From: an uncultured Verrucomicrobiota bacterium
GTDB taxonomy: Bacteria > Verrucomicrobiota > Verrucomicrobiia > Opitutales > Opitutaceae
Reading direction: 5' to 3'
Assembly (NCBI GenBank): GCA_903919625.1
Contig: CAIXIZ010000160.1
Coordinates: 1-10,735 of the forward strand
DNA: 10,735 nucleotides
The position numbers and the translations under genes were made by a program. The notes under the pieces were generated by a model, which was given only the letters and a program-made list of their open reading frames with translations, ran no database searches and was not told where the DNA came from. Positions 1 through 6,501 of the stretch are shown here, piece after piece (the stretch's first letter is position 1; each line of letters begins with the position of its first letter).

Positions 1-51
1 CCAATGGCCCTGGCCTTCAAACCAGGCGGCGCGGTCTTCGGTGTATGGCAT
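1..51 (-). CDS. 5' end of an unrecognised gene running off the left edge
   Basis: On the minus strand an ATG at 51-49 opens a frame that stays open to the window edge and gives 17 residues, MPYTEDRAAWFEGQGHW. An in-frame TAG lies only 18 nt upstream (69-67), so if the gene is real this ATG is almost certainly its start. The composition (charged and aromatic residues, no low-complexity bias) looks like a real N-terminus. There is no Shine-Dalgarno sequence, as for most genes here. The gene would diverge from the SGNH esterase gene across a 162-bp gap. Too little is visible to name a family. Confidence 0.45.
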   Translation of the reverse strand, partial: MPYTEDRAAWFEGQGHW

Positions 52-213
52 GGCGGTGTGAGACGCCTAGGTTGGTGGTGTTGGGCGGGCTGTCAAATCC
101 CCAGGCCAGGAATGCGGTCCGCCGGGGCAGCGTTGCCCTGCCGTTGGCCGGCCGGGAAATTTGGGTTTGCCGGGCTTGCGCGCGCCAGCCACGGTCGTGA
201 TTCCCGCCCCGCC

Positions 214-1566
214 ATGTTGAAAATCCTGTCATCCCGCCGTCGTCATGTCCAACACCCGCCAGGGTGGGCGATCGCGCTGCTCTGTGTCATTACCGCCATC
301 GTTGCGACCGTCCAGGCCGCCGCCGCCGACCAGCCCGCGCCGCCCAAAAGCCTGTCCGCCCCCGCCATGGTGTCGCCTCCTTCTGCCGAGGCCGCGGCCA
401 AATGGATCGACGCCTGGTCGGTGAGTTTTTTGCCCACGCTGCGCAATGGCGCCCTTGATCCGGTGCCGACGTTCGGCTCAGACTCGACGGTGCGTTTTTT
501 TGTTTTCTCCAAGCTGGCCGGTTCGCAGGTACGGGTGAAGTTCACCAACAAATTCCAGGCTGTCCCGCTTGTGATTGGCGCCGCGCATCTCGCCCTGAGA
601 CCCGCCCCGGGCAACAGCACAAACGCCCGAGGACTTTCGGGCAGCGAGATTGCTCCAGAAACCGACCGCACGCTCACTTTTGACGGCAAACCCTCGGTCA
701 CGCTCGCGCCCGGCGATGAACGCTGGAGCGACCCGGTCACGCTAAACGTGCCGCAACACGCCGACGTGGCGATCAGCGTTTATCTTCCGGAAACATTCAA
801 ACCAACCGCCTTTCACCCGACGGGCCTGAAGACGGCTTATATTGCCCGGCTGGGCAATTATTGCGCCAGCGCGGCCATGCCCAGGATCACTGACGTGGGT
901 CCGGAGTACACTGACATGGTCTTCTTCATCTCCGGCCTGCAAGTCATGGCGCCGGGACGGACCAAGGTCATCGTCGCCTTTGGCGATTCGATCACCGACG
1001 GTTCGGCCTCCGCCCGGGATGCCAACGCCTCCTGGCCGGACATGCTTTCGAAACGCCTGCCGGCGCTGCCCGACGGCACCCCGGTTGCGGTCATCAACAT
1101 GGGCATCGGCTCCAACCGGCTCGTGGCGTCCGACCAGGCCGGCCCGGCGGGCGTGAAGCGTTTCGCCGACGACGTGCTCGCGCGTCCCAACGTCACCCAT
1201 CTGATCGTGCTCGAAGGCATCAATGACATCAGCTACGAACACGTGAAGCCGGAGCAGCTCATCGCGGCCTATCAGGATGTCATCGCCCGGGCGCACGCCA
1301 GGGGGATCAAGGTTTTTGGCGGCACCCTCCTGCCCATTCAGCGCTCAACCAAGGACACTCCGGAAAACGAGGCCACCCGGCAGGCCGTCAACCAGTGGAT
1401 CCGCACCGCCAAGGCCTTCGACGCGGTGATTGAGTTTGAACACGCCGTCCAGGACCCGCAAAACCCGCTGATCATCCGCAGCGACCTCACCGGCGACCAC
1501 GTCCACCCCAACACCGCCGGTTACAAACTGATGGCCGAGGCCATCGACCTGCAGCTGTTCCAGTGA
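214..1566 (+). CDS. secreted SGNH/GDSL-family esterase (candidate acetylxylan-type esterase)
   Basis: This 450-residue protein has an N-terminal signal: RRR at 8-10, a hydrophobic stretch at about 18-35 and an Ala-rich likely cleavage zone near 36-38. Residues about 55-240 resemble the beta-rich domain that precedes the catalytic part in a family of bacterial secreted GDSL hydrolases. The catalytic SGNH blocks are all present: GDSITDG with nucleophile Ser259, NMGIGSN around Gly297-Asn301, GIND with Asn337, and DHVH with Asp428 and His431. The frame is open back to position 4, but a start at 214 places the signal peptide correctly and avoids overlap with the divergent gene. Family members hydrolyse acyl esters, often on carbohydrates. 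The GH43 xylosidase gene 91 bp downstream points to deacetylation of xylan or xylo-oligosaccharides in the periplasm or outside the cell. The substrate is inferred; the fold and active site are seen. Confidence 0.9.
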   Translation: MLKILSSRRRHVQHPPGWAIALLCVITAIVATVQAAAADQPAPPKSLSAPAMVSPPSAEAAAKWIDAWSVSFLPTLRNGALDPVPTFGSDSTVRFFVFSKLAGSQVRVKFTNKFQAVPLVIGAAHLALRPAPGNSTNARGLSGSEIAPETDRTLTFDGKPSVTLAPGDERWSDPVTLNVPQHADVAISVYLPETFKPTAFHPTGLKTAYIARLGNYCASAAMPRITDVGPEYTDMVFFISGLQVMAPGRTKVIVAFGDSITDGSASARDANASWPDMLSKRLPALPDGTPVAVINMGIGSNRLVASDQAGPAGVKRFADDVLARPNVTHLIVLEGINDISYEHVKPEQLIAAYQDVIARAHARGIKVFGGTLLPIQRSTKDTPENEATRQAVNQWIRTAKAFDAVIEFEHAVQDPQNPLIIRSDLTGDHVHPNTAGYKLMAEAIDLQLFQ

Positions 1567-1618
1567 GGAACCAGCAGGGCGCCGGCCAGCAACGCCCCTG
1601 CAAGACCCCGCGGCTTTC

Positions 1619-1643
1619 AATCCAAAATCCGAATTCCAAAATC
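1619..1643. repeat. AT-rich tandem near-repeat before the xylosidase gene
   Basis: In the 91-bp gap between the esterase and xylosidase genes, AATCCAAAATC (1619-1629) and AATTCCAAAATC (1632-1643) are near-identical adjacent units. They form an A/T-rich patch in otherwise very GC-rich DNA, ending 14 bp before the GH43 start. It may be a short interspersed-repeat fragment or a promoter-proximal element; no clear -10/-35 pair was found. Confidence 0.5.
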
Positions 1644-1657
1644 GTAAATTTCCCCCC

Positions 1658-3301
1658 ATGCCCACCATCCGCAATCCCATCCTGCCCGGTTTCAATCCCG
1701 ATCCGTCCATTGTTCGTGTCGGCGACGACTACTACATCGCGACTTCAACGTTCGAATGGTATCCCGGCGTGCAGATTTACCATTCGCGCGACCTGGTGAA
1801 CTGGCGGCTCCTCACGCGCCCGCTCAACCGTGCCAGCCAGCTCAACATGCTTGGCGACCCCGATTCGTGCGGCATCTGGGCGCCGTGCCTCACTTACGCC
1901 GACGGCCTGTTTCACCTGATCTACACCGATGTGAAGCGCTATGGCCGCACGAGTGTGGGCGGTGCGGGCGGTGTCTCCTTGCGCGATTTTCACAACTACC
2001 TTGTGACCTGCCCGACCATTGATGGCGAGTGGTCGGACCCCATTTATCTCAATAGCAGCGGCTTTGACCCCTCGCTCTTCCACGACGACGACGGCCGGAA
2101 ATACCTGGTCAACATGCTCTGGGACTACCGCCCCGGCCAGAACCGCTTCGCCGGCATCGTGCTGCAGGAATATTCCGTCAAAGAGCGCAAGCTGGTCGGA
2201 ACGCGCACCAATATCTTCACCGGCACCCCCATCGGTTTCACGGAGGCACCGCATCTCTACCAGCGCGACGGCTGGTATTATCTGATCACCGCCGAAGGCG
2301 GCACCATGTGGGGCCATGCCGTCACCATGGCGCGCTCGCGCCATCTGGCCGGCCCCTACGAATTGCACCCCGACACCTACATCCTCACTTCGCGCCACCG
2401 CCCTGATGTCGCGCTCCAACGCGCCGGCCACGCCGACATCGTTGAGACCAAAGCCGGCGAGACCTATATGGTGTACCTCTGCGGCCGCCCGTTGCGCAAC
2501 CGGGGCTGCTGCACCCTCGGCCGCGAAACCGCCATCCAGTCGATGGTCTGGGGCCAGGACGGCTGGCTGCGCACGACCAACGGGCAAGGCCTGGCGGAAT
2601 CCGAGGCCGTGGCACCTGCGCTGCCGCCGCATCCCTGGCCCGCCACGCCGGCCCGGTCCGATTTCAACTCGCCGCAGCTGCCGATAGATTTTCAGTGGCT
2701 GCGTTCACCGTGGCCGGAGGAGCTGTTCTCCCTCACCGCCCGGCCCGGTCAACTGCGGCTCTACGGCCACGAAACGATGGGCAGCCTGTTCCGGCAGGCA
2801 CTGGTCGCCCGCCGGCAGCAGGCGCATCATTGCAGCGTCACGACCGTGGTGGAATTCGAGCCGCAGCATTTCCAGCAGCTCGCCGGGCTGATGTGCTATT
2901 ACAACAGCTCAAAGTATCACTATTTCTACATCAGCCACGACGAGACAGCGGGCAAACACCTGCGGGTCATGTCCAGCCTGCCGAACCATGTAACGGCCGA
3001 TGCCACCACGGCGCCCATCCCGATTCCCGGCGGCAAGGCCGTGGAACTCCGCGCCGAGATCGACCAGGAACGGCTCCTCTTCGCCTATCGCCTGGCCGGG
3101 GAGAAAAACTGGAACTGGCTGCCGCTGCAGTTCGACGCCAGCATCCTGTCCGACGAGGCGAGCGCGCCCGGCCAGCCGAATTTCACCGGGGCGTTTGTCG
3201 GCATGGCGTGCCAGGATTTCTCGGGCATGAGGCATCCGGCGGACTTCGACTGGTTCGACTACCGCGAGCGCGATTTCTGCGCCGATCCGCGCAAGCGGTA
3301 G
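1658..3301 (+). CDS. xynB: GH43 beta-xylosidase (subfamily 11-like), cytoplasmic
   Basis: This 547-residue glycoside hydrolase releases xylose from the non-reducing end of xylo-oligosaccharides and may also have alpha-L-arabinofuranosidase activity. The five-bladed propeller covers about 4-320. The three acidic catalytic residues are visible: general base Asp15 in NPDPS, pKa-modulating Asp137 in GFDPS, and general acid Glu196 in TEAPH. These positions closely match those of the Selenomonas xylosidase SXA. The conserved AGHAD motif lies at 256-260. Residues about 335-540 form the C-terminal beta-sandwich typical of this subfamily, including MCYYNSSKYHYFYIS near 412. Length is normal for the family. 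No signal peptide is present, so the substrate must be imported, which fits the GPH carrier downstream. The start follows a C-rich tract rather than a Shine-Dalgarno sequence. The TAG stop lies inside a palindromic repeat, and the last few residues may derive from that junction. Confidence 0.95.
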   Translation: MPTIRNPILPGFNPDPSIVRVGDDYYIATSTFEWYPGVQIYHSRDLVNWRLLTRPLNRASQLNMLGDPDSCGIWAPCLTYADGLFHLIYTDVKRYGRTSVGGAGGVSLRDFHNYLVTCPTIDGEWSDPIYLNSSGFDPSLFHDDDGRKYLVNMLWDYRPGQNRFAGIVLQEYSVKERKLVGTRTNIFTGTPIGFTEAPHLYQRDGWYYLITAEGGTMWGHAVTMARSRHLAGPYELHPDTYILTSRHRPDVALQRAGHADIVETKAGETYMVYLCGRPLRNRGCCTLGRETAIQSMVWGQDGWLRTTNGQGLAESEAVAPALPPHPWPATPARSDFNSPQLPIDFQWLRSPWPEELFSLTARPGQLRLYGHETMGSLFRQALVARRQQAHHCSVTTVVEFEPQHFQQLAGLMCYYNSSKYHYFYISHDETAGKHLRVMSSLPNHVTADATTAPIPIPGGKAVELRAEIDQERLLFAYRLAGEKNWNWLPLQFDASILSDEASAPGQPNFTGAFVGMACQDFSGMRHPADFDWFDYRERDFCADPRKR

Positions 3302-3356
3302 GGGCGTTCCTTGCGGACGCCCGGCCCGGAAGGGCGTCGGCCGGCAACACCCCTAC
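3298..3356. repeat. 59-bp palindromic repeat overlapping the xylosidase stop codon
   Basis: The 25-bp arms at 3298-3322 and 3332-3356 match at 20 of 25 positions when one is reverse-complemented. The outer GTAGGGG and CCCCTAC are perfect, as is the innermost 7-bp GACGCCC/GGGCGTC stem. The arms enclose a 9-nt centre. The GTAG end supplies the TAG stop of the GH43 gene. It could fold in DNA or RNA, shield the 3' end of the message or attenuate transcription. There is no T-run, so a classical intrinsic terminator is unlikely. The design matches the element at 3403-3465. Confidence 0.75.
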
Positions 3357-3374
3357 CCATCGGCAATAATGGCG

Positions 3375-3394
3375 CCGCGACGCCCTCGTCGCGG
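3375..3394. repeat. perfect 8-bp hairpin between the two palindromic elements
   Basis: CCGCGACG (3375-3382) and CGTCGCGG (3387-3394) pair perfectly around a CCCT loop. It sits between the two longer palindromes, so the gap from 3298 to 3465 is a row of three foldback units. Confidence 0.65.
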
Positions 3395-3402
3395 TTGGTT
3401 GC

Positions 3403-3465
3403 GTTGTAGGCAGGCTCGTTGAGCTGGCCGGGCTTCGGAGCCAGGTCAACGACCTGGCCTACAAC
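3403..3465. repeat. 63-bp near-perfect palindromic repeat with sub-hairpins in each arm
   Basis: Arms of 27 bp (3403-3429 and 3439-3465) match ungapped at 22 of 27 positions when one is reverse-complemented, around a 9-nt centre (GGGCTTCGG). The first nine bases, GTTGTAGGC, are repeated exactly in inverse at the far end. Each arm also folds on itself: GCTC-GTT-GAGC on the left and CCAGGTC-AAC-GACCTGG on the right. It looks like a REP/MITE-type interspersed element. It lies 89 bp upstream of the carrier gene start. Confidence 0.75.
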
Positions 3466-3554
3466 TCCAAACCGGGGCAGCAGCGCTGGCCACATTTGTG
3501 CCGTCTCTTTAATTGCTTGTCGCAGCCCTGACACCGCCGCAGCTTTTTCGGCTT

Positions 3555-4976
3555 ATGCCGCAGCCACCTACCCCGGACGAGCGCCTGCCGATGCGCGAAT
3601 ACATCGGCTACGCGCTCGGCGACACCGCTTCGAATTTCTTTTACCAGACGGTCCTCATTTTCCTGACGAATTTCTATACCGACATCTGGGGCATCTCCAC
3701 GGCGGTCCTGGCCACGATGACGCTGGTGATCCGGCTCTCGGACGCCTTGGTTGATCCGGTGATCGGGCTGCTGGCCGACCGCACCGTGTCGCGCTGGGGC
3801 AAATTCCGCCCCTACCTCCTCTGGGGTGCGGCGCCGTTCGGTGCGGCGGGTTACCTGCTTTTCGCCAGTCCCGATCTCTCGGCCCACGGCAAAATTGTGT
3901 ATGCCTACGCCACCTACGCCTTCATGATGCTGGCGTACTCGGTGGTCAATGTGCCCTATTCGTCGCTGCTCGGCGTGATCAGCACGTCGTCGCGCACCCG
4001 CACCCAGGCGTCCAGCTACCGCTTCATTGGCGCCTTTGGCGGCGGCCTGCTGGTCACGCTGTTCGTCAAAAAACTGGTGCTGTATTTCGGCGGCGGGCTC
4101 GACGCCGGGGGCCACACGGCCAACCCGCTGCGCGGCTACCAGTGGACGATGGCCATCTTTGCGGTCGCCGCCGTGGCGCTGTTCTGGATCTGCTTTGCCT
4201 GGACGACGGAGCGGGTGAAACCGGCCCGCGACCAGCGCAGCAATGTCGTCGGGGAGCTGGGCGAGCTGATCAACAACCGCCCGTGGGTGATCCTGCTGGT
4301 CGCCACCATCTTTTCAGTTTCGTTCATCGGCCTGCGGAACGGCACCGCGGTCTACTATCTGAAGTATGTGTCCGGCTACGACGACAAGCCGGTCTTCTGG
4401 TTCCTTGATCACACCAGCCTTTTCCTCTCTACAGGCATGCTGGCGCAAATGCTGGGCGCCATCTGCCTGAGTTTCGTCGCCCGCACCGCCGACAAGCGGT
4501 TGGTCGCAACCCTGCTGACCCTGGTGACCGCAGTCGCGTTTGGCGCTTTCTATTTCATCCCCAAGGAGAACTTTGGCCTGCAGCTGGGGATCAATGCCCT
4601 CGGCTTCCTGTGCATGGGTCCGGCCTCCGCGCTGGTCTGGTCGATGTACGCCGATGTCGCCGACTACGGCGAGTGGAAGTTCAACCGGCGCTCCACCGGC
4701 CTGGTGTATTCGGCCACCCTTTTTGCCAACAAGTTCGGCACGGTGGTCGCCGGCTGGTTGCTGCCGTCCATGCTCGGTGCATTCGGCTATGTCGCCAACG
4801 CCACCCAGACGGCCCATTCGTTGTGGGGCATCGCGCTCACCTTCTCCATCATCCCGGCCGCCTTCGCCGGCCTGAAAGGCCTGATGCTCTGGGTTTACCC
4901 GTTAAGCCAGTCCACGGTCGATGTCATTGAACGCGACCTAAAGACCCGCCGCACCCCTGCCCCCGCTCCGGCCTGA
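3555..4976 (+). CDS. GPH-family glycoside/pentoside:cation symporter (putative xyloside carrier)
   Basis: This 473-residue, roughly 12-helix inner-membrane carrier belongs to the glycoside-pentoside-hexuronide:cation symporter family (MelB, B. subtilis XynP, E. coli YagG). It would import xylosides with H+ or Na+. Visible signatures are YIGYALGDTASN near the N-terminus, DALVDPVIGLLADRT at 63-77 followed by RWGKFRP at 80-86, and ADVADYGEWKFNRRSTGL at 366-383, all family hallmarks. The frame is open upstream to a TTG at 3513, but that adds 14 atypical residues; ATG 3555 is preferred and ATG 3591 remains possible. No Shine-Dalgarno sequence is seen. The gene follows the GH43 gene in the same direction, as in yagG/yagH and xynP/xynB pairs, but is separated from it by 253 bp of palindromic repeats. 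It may therefore need its own promoter or readthrough. Confidence 0.92.
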   Translation: MPQPPTPDERLPMREYIGYALGDTASNFFYQTVLIFLTNFYTDIWGISTAVLATMTLVIRLSDALVDPVIGLLADRTVSRWGKFRPYLLWGAAPFGAAGYLLFASPDLSAHGKIVYAYATYAFMMLAYSVVNVPYSSLLGVISTSSRTRTQASSYRFIGAFGGGLLVTLFVKKLVLYFGGGLDAGGHTANPLRGYQWTMAIFAVAAVALFWICFAWTTERVKPARDQRSNVVGELGELINNRPWVILLVATIFSVSFIGLRNGTAVYYLKYVSGYDDKPVFWFLDHTSLFLSTGMLAQMLGAICLSFVARTADKRLVATLLTLVTAVAFGAFYFIPKENFGLQLGINALGFLCMGPASALVWSMYADVADYGEWKFNRRSTGLVYSATLFANKFGTVVAGWLLPSMLGAFGYVANATQTAHSLWGIALTFSIIPAAFAGLKGLMLWVYPLSQSTVDVIERDLKTRRTPAPAPA

Positions 4977-5015
4977 ACCGCCACCGCCCCACCCCTCCGT
5001 CCCTCACCCCGCCCC

Positions 5016-6485
5016 ATGTCTGCCGCCCCTGCCTCTGCCCCCGCCCGCCCCCCCACCCGCTTTCGCTGGGTGATCTGCGGGCTGCTGTTTTCGGCGATCA
5101 CGATCAACTACGTTGACCGTGCCCTTTTCGGCTTCCTCGCTCCGGAACTGAAAAAAATCTTCGGCTGGGACAGCGGCCAGGTCGCCGAAATTGCCCTGTG
5201 GTTCGAGGTCGCGTATGCGATCGGCATGGCCTTTGTCGGCCGGGTGCTGGACCGCGCCGGCACAAGGCTCGGTCTGGGCGTCGCCTTCGCCGCCTGGTGC
5301 ATCGCGTCCATGATGCACGCCAGCATGGCCACGGCGCCGGTCGTGAAAGTCGCCGCCTGGTGCCTGGCCACCTTCGGGGTCGCGGGCATGGCCACGGTTC
5401 TCACCTTCAAGGTGGCCCGGTTTTTCCTCGGCATCACCGAGGCCGGCGCCTATCCCGGCGTCGCCAAGGCCGCCGCCGAGTGGTTCCCGCGCCGCGAGCG
5501 CGCCATCGTCGCCGGCTTCTTCAATGCCGGCAGCAATGTGGGTTCGATGATCGTGCCGCTGGTCGCGCCGTGGCTCTTTTTCAACGTTGGCTGGCAATGG
5601 ACGTTCATTGCCATCGGCGGCTCCGGCCTGGTGTGGATATTTTTCTGGTTCGCGTTCTACCGGCTGCCCGCGCAGCACCCGCAGGTCTCGCCCGCCGAGC
5701 TCGCCATCATCGAGAGCGACCCGCCCGACACGGTCACGCAGATGATGCCGCTGGGGCACATCCTGGCCACGCGCCAGGCCTGGTCGTTCATCATGGGGAA
5801 ATTTTTTTCCGACATGATGTTCCGCTGGTGCATCAGCCTGCTGCCCCTCTTTTTCAGCGACCACTTCGGCATCTCGATCAGCAAGGTCGGCCTGCCTTTT
5901 TTCATCATCTACCTAACGGCCGCCTGCGGCAGCATCGGCGGCGGCTGGCTCTCGTCGTCGTTCCTCCAGCGCGGCTGGCCGGTCAACCGCGCACGCAAGA
6001 CCGCCATGCTCATCTGTGTGCTCTGCGTGCTGCCCGTGATGCTGACGACCTCGGTCACGAACCCCTGGGTCGCCGTGCTGATCCTCAGCCTGATGATGGC
6101 CGCCCACCAGGGCTGGTCGTCGAACCTCTACACGAGCATCTCGGACATGTTCCCGAAGCACGCGGTCGGCGCGGTCGCCGGCATCGGCGGCACCGCCGGC
6201 ACCATCGGGACGATCGCGTTGCTCGCGCTGACGGCCTCGATGCTCAACGCGCAAAAAGCGGCGGTGGAAGCGGCGGCCGCGGCGCTCACCGCCGCCAGTG
6301 CCGGCGTGAATCAGGCCGCCCTCGCCACCGCCCAAACGGCGGTGGCCGTCGCCAAGGCCAACGCGGACCACACCTACACCGTCGTTTTCATCATCGCCGG
6401 CTTCGCGTATCTCGCCGCGCTCGGCTGCTTCCACCTGCTGGTGCCCAAAATGGAGCCGGTGAAAAATGTGCCCGCCGCTGCCTGA
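5016..6485 (+). CDS. MFS transporter of the ACS/ExuT (hexuronate) type, divergent
   Basis: This 489-residue, 12-helix MFS permease resembles the anion:cation symporter family that contains ExuT. Seen are INYVDR at 30-35, the loop 2-3 motif GRVLDRAGTRLG at 75-86, EAGAYPG at 142-148, EWFPRRERA at 155-163, GSIGGGWLSSSFLQRGW near 305-321 and AAHQGWSSNLYT near 362-373. It lies 39 bp after the GPH carrier gene and is probably cotranscribed with it. In this locus the natural guess is uptake of glucuronate or a glucuronate-bearing xylan fragment. Three features are unusual: about 20 extra residues before the fourth helix (about 108-128), an Ala-rich insert of some 43 residues between the last two helices (about 408-450), and a changed segment at 265-303 where ExuT-like proteins usually carry WW-FYLFWLP and YILSDVGS. 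The substrate is therefore uncertain. Confidence 0.88.
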   Translation: MSAAPASAPARPPTRFRWVICGLLFSAITINYVDRALFGFLAPELKKIFGWDSGQVAEIALWFEVAYAIGMAFVGRVLDRAGTRLGLGVAFAAWCIASMMHASMATAPVVKVAAWCLATFGVAGMATVLTFKVARFFLGITEAGAYPGVAKAAAEWFPRRERAIVAGFFNAGSNVGSMIVPLVAPWLFFNVGWQWTFIAIGGSGLVWIFFWFAFYRLPAQHPQVSPAELAIIESDPPDTVTQMMPLGHILATRQAWSFIMGKFFSDMMFRWCISLLPLFFSDHFGISISKVGLPFFIIYLTAACGSIGGGWLSSSFLQRGWPVNRARKTAMLICVLCVLPVMLTTSVTNPWVAVLILSLMMAAHQGWSSNLYTSISDMFPKHAVGAVAGIGGTAGTIGTIALLALTASMLNAQKAAVEAAAAALTAASAGVNQAALATAQTAVAVAKANADHTYTVVFIIAGFAYLAALGCFHLLVPKMEPVKNVPAAA

Positions 6486-6501
6486 GCCGTGGCCGTCAGG
6501 T

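Noticed and set aside
4..213. Upstream extension of the SGNH esterase frame to an ATG at 4
   Set aside because: It would put 70 atypical Trp/Gly/Arg-rich residues before an evident signal peptide and overlap the divergent gene start at 51-49.
3403..3465. Integron attC-like site suggested by GTTGTAG...CTACAAC ends
   Set aside because: The ends do not fit RYYYAAC/GTTRRRY, the order is reversed, and no integrase or cassette structure is present.
3513..3554. TTG start giving a 487-residue GPH carrier
   Set aside because: The 14 added residues are unlike family N-termini; ATG 3555 leads directly into a normal N-terminus.
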